Shown here: positions 45,366 to 54,603 of the stretch, one piece after another | Layout of the letters: every line of letters begins with the position of its first letter | Numbering within the stretch: position 1 is the first letter of the stretch | DNA from: Brevibacterium sp. S111 | Lineage (GTDB): Bacteria > Actinomycetota > Actinomycetes > Actinomycetales > Brevibacteriaceae | DNA length: 64,000 nucleotides | Assembly (NCBI RefSeq): GCF_004745075.1 | Contig: NZ_RHFH01000001.1 | Coordinates: forward strand, 62,001 to 126,000 | Reading direction: 5' to 3' | Made by a program: the position numbers and the translations under genes | Notes under the pieces: generated by a model | Database searches by the model: none | What the model saw: only the letters and a program-made list of their open reading frames with translations | Told to the model about the DNA's origin: nothing

Positions 45366-45935
45366 TCAGAGGTCCTGCAGGAAAGCGTGCACCCGTGAGC
45401 GCACCAGCCCAGCAGCGTCGGCGTCGAACGCCTCGAGCGAGGAATCGGTGAAGAGGTGCGCATCGCCGGGATAGACGAACAGTTCGGCCGAGGGTGTCGA
45501 TTCAGCGAGCTCACGTGCTGCCGGCAGGTCCTCGTCGAAGAACTCATCGCCTTCCATCCCGTGGATCTGCACCGGAACTCCTTCCGGCCACGACTGCCCG
45601 AATTCGGAGACCGGGGCACACGAATGAAGGAACAGAGCGCCTCGCGCACCAGGGCGGGTCTGAGCCAGCTTCTGGGCAGTCATCACTCCGTAGGAGAAGC
45701 CCGCATAGACGAGTTCAGATCCCACCCCGTTGACTGCCGCCAGACCTTTGTCGCGGAGCGTATCGAAGCCGACCTCCTGAGCAAACGCAAAGCCGTCGTC
45801 GATCGAGGCGAAGGTCCGTCCGTCGAACAGGTCGGGGGTGTGCACGGTATGGCCCTGCTGCCGCAGATCCTCGGCGAAGGCGGCGACCCCGTCGGTGAGG
45901 CCCTGGATATGGTGGTAGAGCAGAACTTCGGCCAT
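45366..45935 (-). CDS. Dienelactone-hydrolase family protein
   Basis: 189 residues. The alpha/beta hydrolase fold begins VLLYHHIQGLTDGVAAFAEDL; the nucleophile elbow is GFSYGV with Ser in place of the dienelactone hydrolase Cys, and the late Asp-His pair is in YPGDAHLF. Substrate unknown. It lies between menC and menB, which leaves open whether it fills the missing MenH step; that is inference from position. Confidence 0.8.
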   Translation of the reverse strand: MAEVLLYHHIQGLTDGVAAFAEDLRQQGHTVHTPDLFDGRTFASIDDGFAFAQEVGFDTLRDKGLAAVNGVGSELVYAGFSYGVMTAQKLAQTRPGARGALFLHSCAPVSEFGQSWPEGVPVQIHGMEGDEFFDEDLPAARELAESTPSAELFVYPGDAHLFTDSSLEAFDADAAGLVRSRVHAFLQDL

Positions 45936-46159
45936 CTCAGTCTCCCATTGACTGCTGTTCTGGTGCGCTTGTCGTTCCGATTCTCCGGAATGGTGACTGA
46001 GTCTAGACCCGCATGGCCTGGCTCACAAGGTGTCTTTGCGCCTTCGGCGGAGACATCATGCGCCTTTGCCGAAGGCAGCAAGCGATGCCTGATGAGGTTC
46101 GCCTCCAGGCCCACGACACCTGGACTCCGAACTCATAACCAAGCGCTAGGCTGGTGACC

Positions 46160-47080
46160 ATGACGGTTTCAGCAATCTTCGACCCCTCCCTATGGCGTGA
46201 GGTCTCCGGCTTCGACTTCACCGACATCACCTACCACCGGGCGATCGACCCGACGACCGGTGACGACATCGGCTGCGTGCGCATCGCCTTCGACCGCCCC
46301 GAGGTCCGCAACGCCTTCCGCCCCCACACCGTCGATGAGCTCTATCGCGCCCTCGATCACGCCCGCCAGACCTCGGACGTGGGAGCCGTGCTGCTGACCG
46401 GCAACGGCCCGAGTGAGAAGGACGGCGGTTGGGCGTTCTGCTCCGGCGGCGACCAGCGCATCCGCGGACGGTCGGGCTACCAGTACGCTGCCGGTGAGAC
46501 CCGGGAGTCCGTCGACCCGGCACGGGCCGGACGCCTCCACATCCTCGAGGTCCAGCGCCTCATCCGCACCATGCCGAAGGTCGTCATCGCCGTCGTCCCC
46601 GGCTGGGCGGCCGGCGGCGGGCACAGCCTGCACGTCGTGTGCGATATGACGATCGCCTCACGCGAACATGCGAAGTTCAAGCAGACCGATGCCGATGTCG
46701 GCTCCTACGACGCCGGCTACGGTTCGGCGTATCTCGCGAAGATGGTCGGGCAGAAGAAGGCGCGCGAGATCTTCTTCCTCGGCCGCACCTATTCGGCACA
46801 GCAGATGGCCGATATGGGCGCCGTCAACGAGGTCGTCGACCATGCCGAACTCGAATCGGCAGCCCTGACGATGGCGCGTGAGATCCTCGGCAAGTCCCCG
46901 AACGCGCAGCGCATGCTCAAGTTCGCGTTCAACCTCGCCGATGACGGACTCATGGGGCAGCAGGTCTTCGCCGGTGAGGCCACCCGCTTGGGCTATATGA
47001 CCGACGAAGCCGTCGAAGGCCGTGACGCCTTCCTCGAGAAGCGTGACCCCGACTGGTCCCCGTTCCCCTGGTACTACTGA
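46160..47080 (+). CDS. menB: 1,4-Dihydroxy-2-naphthoyl-CoA synthase
   Basis: 306 residues of the crotonase family. It closes the naphthoquinone ring of o-succinylbenzoyl-CoA. The motifs FDRPEVRNAFRPHTVDELY, CSGGDQRIRG, the oxyanion segment GWAAGGGHSLH and TDADVGSYDAGYGSAY are all typical MenB, including the conserved C-terminal FPWYY. ATG at 46160 is taken; a GTG two codons earlier is possible. It is the first of menB-menE, 16 bp apart. Confidence 0.97.
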   Translation: MTVSAIFDPSLWREVSGFDFTDITYHRAIDPTTGDDIGCVRIAFDRPEVRNAFRPHTVDELYRALDHARQTSDVGAVLLTGNGPSEKDGGWAFCSGGDQRIRGRSGYQYAAGETRESVDPARAGRLHILEVQRLIRTMPKVVIAVVPGWAAGGGHSLHVVCDMTIASREHAKFKQTDADVGSYDAGYGSAYLAKMVGQKKAREIFFLGRTYSAQQMADMGAVNEVVDHAELESAALTMAREILGKSPNAQRMLKFAFNLADDGLMGQQVFAGEATRLGYMTDEAVEGRDAFLEKRDPDWSPFPWYY

Positions 47081-47096
47081 GCCACCGAGGTCGACC

Positions 47097-48308
47097 GTGA
47101 CCAGTCGCGAACTCAGCGCCGCCGAACTGCCCGAGGCCATCGACCGTGCCCTTGCGGGGACGTCGATCCTCATCCTCCCGGCCTCCCGGGCCGGTGCCGT
47201 CACCGAAGCGGATCCCCGAATGTGGGCCGGTCCCGGCTCGTCGCCGGCGCTCGTCCTCTTCACCTCGGGATCGACCGGGCAGGCGAAGGCCGTCGCCTTG
47301 TCCTCCCACGCCCTGACCACCTCGGCGCGAGCGACCGAACGGTTCCTGTCCGGACCCGGAGATTGGCACCTATGTCTGCCGGTCAACCACATCGCCGGAT
47401 TCCAAGTGGAGCTGCGAGCCCGCTTGGCGGGGCGGGCCCCCGTGCGGGCCGCCTCGGCGAGGTTCACCGCAGAATCATTCGCAGCCGCTGTCGACTCGCT
47501 GCTGCAGCGGGCGGGCGGGCGGCCCACATACACCTCGATCGTGCCCACTCAGCTGCACCGGATCCTTGACGATGACCGAGCGACGCGGGCGGCCGCGCAG
47601 ATCTCCCACATCCTCCTCGGCGGGGCGGCGATCTCACCGGCACTGCTCGACCGGGCCGACGAAGCCGGACTGGCGATCGTGCGGACGTACGGGATGAGCG
47701 AAACAGCGGGTGGGTGCGTCTACGACGGTGTCCCCTTCGACGGGGTCGACATCACCATCACCGAGGCGGGCACGATCGACCTGCGCGGACCCGTCGTCGC
47801 CGACGCCTACGTCGGCATCGACGACGACGGGACCATCACTCCCATCGAGTCGGCGGCACTCACCACCGATGAGCAGGGGCGGGCACTCATGCACACGAGC
47901 GACCTCGGTCGACTCGACAACGGAGTGCTCAGCGTGCTCGGGCGCGCGGATGACATCATCGTCTCCGGCGGTGAGAACGTCTCCCCGCACGCCTTGGAGA
48001 CCGGGCTGCTGCCGAGTTGGCAGCGCGCCGGTGTCACGGAGATGCTTGTGACCTGGGTGCCCGACGCGGAGTGGGGGAAGAAGATCGTCGCCCTCGTCCG
48101 ACTCGCCGATGACTGCCCATTCGGTGCGGAGGAGACTCCGCGGCAGCTGGCACGGCACCTCAATGGGTTCGACCGGGACATGACCGGGCAGCTCCTGCCG
48201 CAGCTCGTCTTCGCCGTCGAGGAGATTCCGAGCCGGTCGATCGGCAAACCCGACAGGAAGGCGGCAGCGGAAGTCGCCGCCGAACTCGAGGCCGGGTCTG
48301 GTCCTTGA
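47097..48308 (+). CDS. menE: o-Succinylbenzoate-CoA ligase
   Basis: 403 residues, an ANL-family adenylating enzyme shorter than most, as MenE in actinobacteria. It activates o-succinylbenzoate to its CoA ester for MenB. The P-loop LFTSGSTGQAK, the TYGMSETAGG motif, the hinge DLGRLDNGVLSVLGRADDIIVSGGENVSP and the late catalytic Lys in SIGKPDRK are present. The GTG start at 47097 follows the menB stop by 16 bp; in-frame codons upstream overlap menB. Confidence 0.93.
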   Translation: MTSRELSAAELPEAIDRALAGTSILILPASRAGAVTEADPRMWAGPGSSPALVLFTSGSTGQAKAVALSSHALTTSARATERFLSGPGDWHLCLPVNHIAGFQVELRARLAGRAPVRAASARFTAESFAAAVDSLLQRAGGRPTYTSIVPTQLHRILDDDRATRAAAQISHILLGGAAISPALLDRADEAGLAIVRTYGMSETAGGCVYDGVPFDGVDITITEAGTIDLRGPVVADAYVGIDDDGTITPIESAALTTDEQGRALMHTSDLGRLDNGVLSVLGRADDIIVSGGENVSPHALETGLLPSWQRAGVTEMLVTWVPDAEWGKKIVALVRLADDCPFGAEETPRQLARHLNGFDRDMTGQLLPQLVFAVEEIPSRSIGKPDRKAAAEVAAELEAGSGP

Positions 48309-48386
48309 GACACCGAATACCGTTGCCGGTGAACAATCGGTAATATGAGACGGTTCGAGGACATGACAGGAAGGTGAGCGAGACCT

Positions 48387-49319
48387 ATGGCTGATGCCGC
48401 CCAGTGGATATCGGGAGCTCGACTGAGAACTCTCCCCCTGGCTCTCGCCCCCGTCCTCATCGGCACCGGTGCCGCTATCGGATCGCTCGGCGGCTTCACC
48501 GCCTTCATCCTCGACGATCTCGCCGGCAGCAGCGACCACGTCAGCATGGCTCAGATCCTGCTGCGCGGTCTTCTGGCCCTCATCGTCTCGCTGTGCCTGC
48601 AGATCGGATCGAACTTCGCCAACGACTACTCCGACGGCATCCGCGGCACCGATGACGAACGCGTCGGACCGGTTCGGCTGACAGCCACCGGATTGGCGGA
48701 GCCGCATGCGGTCAAGCGAGCGGCCTTCCTCTTCTTCGGCATCGCCGGTCTCGCCGGCATCGTGCTCGTCCTCGTCTCACAGGCCTGGTGGTTCCTCATC
48801 GTCGGGGCTGCCGCAGTCGCCGCGGCCTGGTACTACACGGGCGGGAAGAAACCCTACGGGTACATGGGGCTGGGTGAAGTGTTCGTGTTCGTCTTCTTCG
48901 GCCTCGTCGCCACCTTGGGCACGATGTGGATGCAGGTCGGTCACCTCAGCCTCAGCGGCTGGGCCGGTGCCGTGGCGATCGGTTCGCTCGCCTCGGCGGT
49001 GCTCATGGTCAACAACCTCCGCGACATCCCCACCGACATCGAGGCCGACAAGATCACTCTGGCCGTACGGCTCGGCGACAACGCCGCGCGCATCGCCTAC
49101 GCGGTGCTCGTGCTGCTGCCGTTCGCGCTGTTGGCGCTGGCGATCCTCGACGGGCATCCGGCAGTGGCGCTGGCGATCCTTGCCATGGTCCCTGCGCTGA
49201 GCCCGCTGAAGACCGTGCTCAGCGGCACCACAGGGCCGGGCCTGGTCCCGCCGATCAAGTCCACGGGACTGACCGGCCTGGCCTTCTCCGCGCTGATGGG
49301 GCTGGGCCTGGCACTCTGA
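48387..49319 (+). CDS. menA: 1,4-Dihydroxy-2-naphthoate polyprenyltransferase
   Basis: 310 residues with about nine transmembrane helices. It attaches the polyprenyl chain to DHNA, giving demethylmenaquinone. The first Asp-rich motif NFANDYSDGIRGTDDER and the second NNLRDIPTDIEADKITL define MenA. ATG at 48387 has AAGGTGAG about 12 nt upstream. It follows menE by 78 bp and probably belongs to the same transcription unit. Confidence 0.95.
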   Translation: MADAAQWISGARLRTLPLALAPVLIGTGAAIGSLGGFTAFILDDLAGSSDHVSMAQILLRGLLALIVSLCLQIGSNFANDYSDGIRGTDDERVGPVRLTATGLAEPHAVKRAAFLFFGIAGLAGIVLVLVSQAWWFLIVGAAAVAAAWYYTGGKKPYGYMGLGEVFVFVFFGLVATLGTMWMQVGHLSLSGWAGAVAIGSLASAVLMVNNLRDIPTDIEADKITLAVRLGDNAARIAYAVLVLLPFALLALAILDGHPAVALAILAMVPALSPLKTVLSGTTGPGLVPPIKSTGLTGLAFSALMGLGLAL

Positions 49320-49350
49320 GGCGCTGCAGGCCCGTCTGGGCTCGGTCGCC

Positions 49351-49653
49351 CTATTCGGGCTTGTCACCGTCGGTGCTGTCATCGTCGCCGACGCGATCCG
49401 CGACGATCCGGTCCTCGGCTTCCTCATCGGCACCCTTGCGCTTGGGCTTCGCGGCCTGTTTCGCCACGCGCTCTTCGATGTCGGTGGCCACCTGGGCGCG
49501 CATCCGCCCGAGGAACAGGTAGCTGAGCAGGGCTCCGATGATGATCGCGGCAAGTGCCATGACCATGTTGAAGCCGAGGAACGGGAACAGGACGAGGCCG
49601 ACGGCGATGATGATGCCGAGGCGTGCGAGAGTGTAAAGCCAGAAGGTGCGCAT
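49351..49653 (-). CDS. DUF4229 small membrane protein
   Basis: 100 residues. Two transmembrane helices (about 7-27 and 29-49) open the protein, MRTFWLYTLARLGIIIAVGL, then a charged tail with RMRAQVATDIEERVA, which is the DUF4229 pattern of actinobacteria. Function unknown. ATG at 49653 is the start with the right helix; the open frame runs further upstream without sense. Convergent with menA. Confidence 0.82.
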   Translation of the reverse strand: MRTFWLYTLARLGIIIAVGLVLFPFLGFNMVMALAAIIIGALLSYLFLGRMRAQVATDIEERVAKQAAKPKRKGADEEAEDRIVADRVGDDDSTDGDKPE

Positions 49654-49737
49654 TGAGCCTATTTTAGCCGCCGATCGTGACCGTCTCGTCACCGCCCGCC
49701 TGGGTCTGCGCTCAGGTTCGTGGACTATCCTTGATGC

Positions 49738-50196
49738 ATGGCTCGATTTCTCATAGCCGCGATCGTCCTGGCGGCTGCGGTGACACTGTACGGACTCTTC
49801 GATTGCCTGTTGCGCGATCGGGGTCTGATTCGAGTCCTGCCCAAACCCGCGTGGGCGCTCATCATCCTCTTCATCCCCGTCCTCGGCTTCATCCTCTGGT
49901 ACCTCTTCGGACGCGGCTCCGAAGACAAGCCTCCCAAAGCCGGACGCCGGCGCGGACCGACGGCACCCGATGACGACGTCGAATACCTGCGCCAGGTCGA
50001 TCGCGACGTCAAGCTCGGCAAGCATGCACCGGAAGCCGAGCGTCACGATGAGCCGACCACTCCGGACAAGGATTCCGCACCGCCCGCTGACGGAGACGAT
50101 TCCGCGGGTTCCTCCGCCGAAAGTCCGGCCGACACTTCAGCCGACAGCGATGACCGCGGCACCAACAAGGGCGATGGCCGCGGCCGCTCGGACTGA
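49738..50196 (+). CDS. PLDc_N domain membrane protein
   Basis: 152 residues. Two transmembrane helices (about 3-22 and 38-58) hold the PLDc_N pattern, YGLFDCLLRDRGLIRVLPKPAWALIILFIPVLGFILWYLFG split over both helices. The C-terminal 80 residues are Asp/Ser/Pro-rich and probably disordered in the cytoplasm. PLDc_N alone has no catalytic residues; the role is unknown. It is divergent from the DUF4229 gene. Confidence 0.85.
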   Translation: MARFLIAAIVLAAAVTLYGLFDCLLRDRGLIRVLPKPAWALIILFIPVLGFILWYLFGRGSEDKPPKAGRRRGPTAPDDDVEYLRQVDRDVKLGKHAPEAERHDEPTTPDKDSAPPADGDDSAGSSAESPADTSADSDDRGTNKGDGRGRSD

Positions 50197-50347
50197 AACT
50201 GCCCGCCCACAGGGCACACGGAGCCTCCTCACCGGTCGCCGAGACACTCACCCAGCAGAACCGCTGAAGAACGTGGGCGCTGCGACACCAGATCCCAACG
50301 CCGCGTCCTGACGCCATCGCAGGTGCTGCCTCGCGAGCATCGTCACT

Positions 50348-50425
50348 CAACCCCCCGAGCATTCGGGGTTGCTGCGGTTGGCTCGCTGGAGCCCACGAGC
50401 ATCCGAGGTTGCTGCAGTCGGGCTC
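50348..50425 (-). terminator. Two repeat hairpins past ccsB
   Basis: Two related 29-30-bp segments, CGAGCATTCGGGGTTGCTGC at 50356-50375 and CGAGCATCCGAGGTTGCTGC at 50396-50415, recur with a 40-bp period. They form a hairpin CAACCCC/GGGGTTG (50348-50354 with 50365-50371) and another GAGCCC/GGGCTC (50390-50395 with 50420-50425) that reaches the ccsB stop. They probably end the long minus-strand heme/cytochrome run. The remaining bases up to 50196 show no gene. Confidence 0.55.
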
Positions 50426-51431
50426 AGTCGAGTCCGGAATACGAGTGCAGGCCGTTGAAGTACATGTTGACGACGGTGAAGTTGAAGATCACCGAGGCGA
50501 TGCCGATGAGGTTGAGCACGGCCACCTTCGTCGGGCCCCAGCCGCGGGTCGCACGAGCGTGGAGGTACGCGGCGTAGATGACCCACACGACGAAGGTCCA
50601 GATCTCCTTTGAGTCCCAACCCCAGTAGCGGCTCCACGCCACCTCAGCCCAGATCGCACCGGCGATGAGCGTGAACGTCCAGGTGATGAACCCGACGGCC
50701 GCGATCGTGTAGGAGAGCCGTTCGAGATCGGTGCTCGAAGGCAGACGGTGCAGGAACCGCAGCCACTTCGGGTCCTTGGTCTCATGCACGCTCTTGAGGA
50801 TCTGGAAGACCGCGAGGATCGCGGAGATGTAGAGCAGCGAGGTCGAAAGGATCGCGATCGGCACGTGGATGGCGATCCAGTAGGAGTCGAGCGCCGGAAT
50901 GAGCTTCGCCGCAGGGGTGTAGAAGACGGTGATCGCCAGTCCCAGACACAACAGCACTCCCCCGGACACGAAGGTGCCCAGGTAGCGCACGTCCTTCTTC
51001 GTGAGCACGACGAGGTAGACGATGAGGGTGATCGCCGTGGCCGTGAGGACGTACTCCATCATGTTGCCCCACGGCACGCGGGACACCGACAGGGCCCGGG
51101 TGAGCACGGCTGCGACGTGCAGAAGACCGGCAAGCACGAGCAGCGAGGTGCCGATGCGCGCTCCGCGATGCCGTTTGGTCCGCGACTTCTCCGACGGCAC
51201 GGAAGCGTCATCATCGTTTGGGCGGTCGAGGACCGCGGTCGACGCGGTCTTCCGGTTCGTCCGTCGGACGGTGCTCGCCTTGGCGGTGCTCTCGACGCTG
51301 GTCTCAGCGGTCTTGAGCTCACGAGCGCCGAAGAGGTCGAAAGCGTAGAAGATCATGGCGAAGGCGTAGACGATCATCGCCGAGATGATCAACTGGTTCG
51401 ACCACATTGCGAGGTCAGTGTTGACGTCCAT
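50424..51431 (-). CDS. ccsB: Cytochrome c biogenesis protein CcsB
   Basis: 335 residues with about eight transmembrane helices. The heme-handling WWD-type motif is seen as GAIWAEVAWSRYWGWDSKEIWTF, and conserved His residues lie in nearby helices. With ResB it forms the System II heme-transport and cytochrome c synthetase complex at the membrane. An acidic/basic loop at about 40-85 is longer than usual. It is separated from resB by 147 bp and is the last gene of the cluster. Confidence 0.93.
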   Translation of the reverse strand: MDVNTDLAMWSNQLIISAMIVYAFAMIFYAFDLFGARELKTAETSVESTAKASTVRRTNRKTASTAVLDRPNDDDASVPSEKSRTKRHRGARIGTSLLVLAGLLHVAAVLTRALSVSRVPWGNMMEYVLTATAITLIVYLVVLTKKDVRYLGTFVSGGVLLCLGLAITVFYTPAAKLIPALDSYWIAIHVPIAILSTSLLYISAILAVFQILKSVHETKDPKWLRFLHRLPSSTDLERLSYTIAAVGFITWTFTLIAGAIWAEVAWSRYWGWDSKEIWTFVVWVIYAAYLHARATRGWGPTKVAVLNLIGIASVIFNFTVVNMYFNGLHSYSGLD

Positions 51432-51578
51432 TCATCCTCCGCACTCTTCGGTGCCTTCAAATCGTGTGCTGTTCGTGCCGGTGCAGGCGCCCGCCGCCGT
51501 CGATCTCGTGCGAGCTGCTCACACTCCGCGGCTATTCTACTCCGCGTAGTAGGTCCGACTCACCTTTCGTGATCGCAG

Positions 51579-53246
51579 TCATCGACTCCCGTCTTCGTTC
51601 GGCCGATCGCGCAGGTCTTTGACCAGGTCTTCGACGGCGCGTCCGACCATGGGATCTTCTCCCCGAGCCAGGGCGGCCACCTCGGCGTTTCCGTCCTTGA
51701 TCCGCACCCACACGCGACGGCGCGGGATGAACAGGGACAGGCCGAGTCCGAGCAGGATGAGGATGGCGCTGATGAGCATGAGGGCCTGTGTCGGATCCTG
51801 GGAGATGTCGACGGCGATGTACTTCTTCACCCCGTCGAAGGTCACCGAACCACCATTCGGCAGCTGCTGCGTCTCACCCTCGGCCAGCTGGATGACGAGC
51901 GGGTTGCCGGACTCATCGGTCATCTCGGTCATGTTGTCCGCGTCGAGGGAGTACACCGACTGCGGAGCTCCGGAGTCGAGGCCGAGGTCGCCGGTGTAGC
52001 CGCTCATCACGAGGTACGGATTGCGCAGTTCGGCGAAGCTCGACACCAGCTCGCCGTCCTCGTTCTGGGCGGCAGTCGGCAGGAACACGCCGACGAATCC
52101 CATCTGGCTTCCGGCCGCATCCGGGACCTTGATGACACCCTCGGAGGAGTATCCCGGGTCGCCGCCGTCGGGAATGAACACCTGCGGCCCGGAATGGACG
52201 ACCTTGCCCTGCGCATCGCGGACGGTCACCTCGGGGGCGTAGCCGTTGCCGGTGAGATACACGCCGACGCCGTTGACCCGCACCGGTTCGTTGACCTTGA
52301 GCACATGCGAGTCCTGCTGCCCGTCGACGGTGGTCGTGACCTTCGCGTCGAAGCTGCGCGGCTGACCGAACTGATTTCCCGCCGCCCGATCGTCGAACGT
52401 CGAGGTGAAGGTGTCGAGTCTGAGCCGGAAATCCGGCAGATTGTCCGCATCGTAGTAGGAGCCCGGTTCGAACGAATCGTAGGACACGAGCGAGTTCGTG
52501 AACGTCTCCCCCTCGACGAGGATGCGCTGCCCTTCGTAGCCGAACAGAGAGCCGATCGCCATCGTCAGGGTGGCCATGAGCAGGGCGATGTGGAAGACGA
52601 GGTTGCCGGTCTCCCGCAGGTAGCCGCGTTCGGCGGCGACATGGTCGGCCTGCCGATTGATGCGGTATCCGGACTTCTTCAGTCGAGCTTCGGCGGCGTC
52701 GAGGAACGTCTCGTCCGCGTCCTCCCGCGAATCCGCGTCTGCCTGCGCAGAGGTGAAGGAGGCGTATCCGGGCATCCGGGTCAGCCTCTTCGGCGCCTTG
52801 GGCGGGGCCGAGCGCATCGCCTTCCAGTGCTGCTTGGTGCGCGGAACAACGCAGCCGACGAGCGAGATCATCAGCAGAAGGTAGATCGCGGAGAACCAGA
52901 CGGAGGAGTAGACGTCGAACATCTGGATGGTGTCGAGGAACCTGCCCCACGCACCGTTGGCCTCAAGGAACGTATTCACCCGTCCCGGGTCCTGGATGCG
53001 CTGCGGCAGCAGAGAACCGGGGATCGCGGCGAGAGCGAGGACGAGCAGCAGGATGAGTGCCACGCGCATCGTCGTCAGCTGCGTCCAGGCCCACCGGCAC
53101 ATGCCGAAGAAGCCCAGCTGCGGCTGTGTCACGGTCGACTTCGCGGACGACTTCGCCCCCTGCTTCGCGGTCGGCTCGGCACCGGCGTTCGCGGTCGTGT
53201 GCGCGTCCGCCTGCGTGTTCTCCGAGCCTTCGGTCCTGCCCGTCAC
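51579..53246 (-). CDS. resB: Cytochrome c biogenesis protein ResB
   Basis: 555 residues. Residues 1-45 are a hydrophilic Ala/Thr-rich leader. Three transmembrane helices (about 55-75, 110-130, 215-235) precede a large extracytoplasmic domain and a final helix (about 485-510), the ResB/Ccs1 layout. It presents heme to apocytochrome c together with CcsB. The GTG start overlaps the ccdA stop by one base (TAGTG). Confidence 0.93.
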   Translation of the reverse strand: MTGRTEGSENTQADAHTTANAGAEPTAKQGAKSSAKSTVTQPQLGFFGMCRWAWTQLTTMRVALILLLVLALAAIPGSLLPQRIQDPGRVNTFLEANGAWGRFLDTIQMFDVYSSVWFSAIYLLLMISLVGCVVPRTKQHWKAMRSAPPKAPKRLTRMPGYASFTSAQADADSREDADETFLDAAEARLKKSGYRINRQADHVAAERGYLRETGNLVFHIALLMATLTMAIGSLFGYEGQRILVEGETFTNSLVSYDSFEPGSYYDADNLPDFRLRLDTFTSTFDDRAAGNQFGQPRSFDAKVTTTVDGQQDSHVLKVNEPVRVNGVGVYLTGNGYAPEVTVRDAQGKVVHSGPQVFIPDGGDPGYSSEGVIKVPDAAGSQMGFVGVFLPTAAQNEDGELVSSFAELRNPYLVMSGYTGDLGLDSGAPQSVYSLDADNMTEMTDESGNPLVIQLAEGETQQLPNGGSVTFDGVKKYIAVDISQDPTQALMLISAILILLGLGLSLFIPRRRVWVRIKDGNAEVAALARGEDPMVGRAVEDLVKDLRDRPNEDGSR

Positions 53247-54010
53247 TAGATCACCACTTCAAATCCATTGATCAGACCTTGCAGAGAGGTCATCCACATA
53301 TTCCATACGCCGCTGGCCATGAGCACACCGAGGACGATGAGCATGATGCCCCCGGCGCGCACGATCGAGGTCTGGTGCTTCCGGACCCATTCGAGTCGCC
53401 CCGCACCCTTGTGGATCGCCACCGCCAAGAGGATGAATGGCACGCCGAGTCCCAGACAGTAGACGAAGGCGAGGAAGGCACCGCGCCAGATCATCCCGTC
53501 ACCGCCGAAGCTCACCGACATGCTCAGCACGGCCGACAGAGTCGGGCCGACACAGGGGGCCCAGCCGAGGGCGAAGGTCGCGCCGAGGACAGGTGCGCCC
53601 CACAGCCCCGCTTTCGGCTTGGCCCGGATCCGGTGTTCGTTCTGGAGCAGACCGAACCCGCCCATGAACACGAAGCCGGCGAGGATGACGATGATGCCGA
53701 GGATGCGAATGATGACCGACTGCCATTGGGAGAACAGCGCCCCGAGCGCGGAGAAGCCGGTCCCCAGCAGTACGAACACGACGGTGAATCCGAGCACGAA
53801 CAAGCCGATGCCCACGACCACGCGCCATGTCTCTTTGTCTCTCAGCGAGGATCCGGACAGACCGGTGACGTACCCGACGTAACCGGGCACGAGCGGGAGC
53901 ACACACGGGGAGACGAACGAGACGAGACCCGCCAGAGCCGCCGCACCGGCGGCCAGCAGCAGCGGGCCCGAGAGGATGGTCTGGGCGAACTCCGCCCCGA
54001 GCCCACTCAC
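53246..54010 (-). CDS. ccdA: Cytochrome c biogenesis/thiol reductase protein CcdA
   Basis: 254 residues, six transmembrane helices. The first conserved Cys is in FVSPCVLPLVPGYVGYVTG and the second in LGWAPCVGPTLSAVL. CcdA carries reducing equivalents from cytoplasmic thioredoxin across the membrane to the ResA-like protein encoded upstream. Its start overlaps that gene's stop by 4 bp. Confidence 0.94.
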   Translation of the reverse strand: MSGLGAEFAQTILSGPLLLAAGAAALAGLVSFVSPCVLPLVPGYVGYVTGLSGSSLRDKETWRVVVGIGLFVLGFTVVFVLLGTGFSALGALFSQWQSVIIRILGIIVILAGFVFMGGFGLLQNEHRIRAKPKAGLWGAPVLGATFALGWAPCVGPTLSAVLSMSVSFGGDGMIWRGAFLAFVYCLGLGVPFILLAVAIHKGAGRLEWVRKHQTSIVRAGGIMLIVLGVLMASGVWNMWMTSLQGLINGFEVVI

Positions 54011-54603
54011 TCGGATCGCACGTCCTCGATGAGTCCCTTGAGCGTCGAGGCATCGATCTCACCGACGACCCGGGCCGCGGCACGGCCCTTGCCGTCGAGG
54101 ACGACGGTCGACGGGGTGGCCTGCGGCGGCAGGATTCCCGAGAGCAGGGCAACCATGTCCCCGTCGCTGTCGAGCATGTTCGGGTACGGGACCTGGTAGT
54201 TCTGGACGAACGCATTCGCCGCGGCCGCCTGGTCACGGACGTTGACGCCGATGAACTGGGCCTTGTCTCCGAAGCCCTCCGACACGGACTTCAGGTCCGG
54301 GGCTTCCTTCCGGCACGGCGGGCAGGCCGCGTACCAGAGGTTGATGACCACCGGAGTCGGCCGCAGATCGGCCAGGGACATCTTCTTGCCGTCCAAGGTT
54401 TCGAACTCGAGGTCCAGGGGCTGTCCGCGATCCTTCGCGGCCACCTGCGAGACGACTCCCGAACCGGACACATAGCCCTGGTCGGAGCCGGCCTGATCGG
54501 CTAGGTCATCGTTCTCGCTGCAGGCGCTGAGCACCAGGGCCGAGCCGACGGCGAGGGCCGAGGTGAAGAGCGCGCGGCGGTTCAGTGGGCGATCGGAACT
54601 CAT
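54007..54603 (-). CDS. ResA/TlpA-like thiol-disulfide lipoprotein
   Basis: 198 residues. A signal peptide with lipobox LSAC (Cys about 28) puts it on the outside of the membrane. A thioredoxin-like domain carries the active site ACPPCRKEAPD and the cis-Pro in QATPSTVV. It would keep the CxxCH motif of apocytochromes c reduced, fed by CcdA. It overlaps both neighbours by 4 bp. Confidence 0.92.
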   Translation of the reverse strand: MSSDRPLNRRALFTSALAVGSALVLSACSENDDLADQAGSDQGYVSGSGVVSQVAAKDRGQPLDLEFETLDGKKMSLADLRPTPVVINLWYAACPPCRKEAPDLKSVSEGFGDKAQFIGVNVRDQAAAANAFVQNYQVPYPNMLDSDGDMVALLSGILPPQATPSTVVLDGKGRAAARVVGEIDASTLKGLIEDVRSE

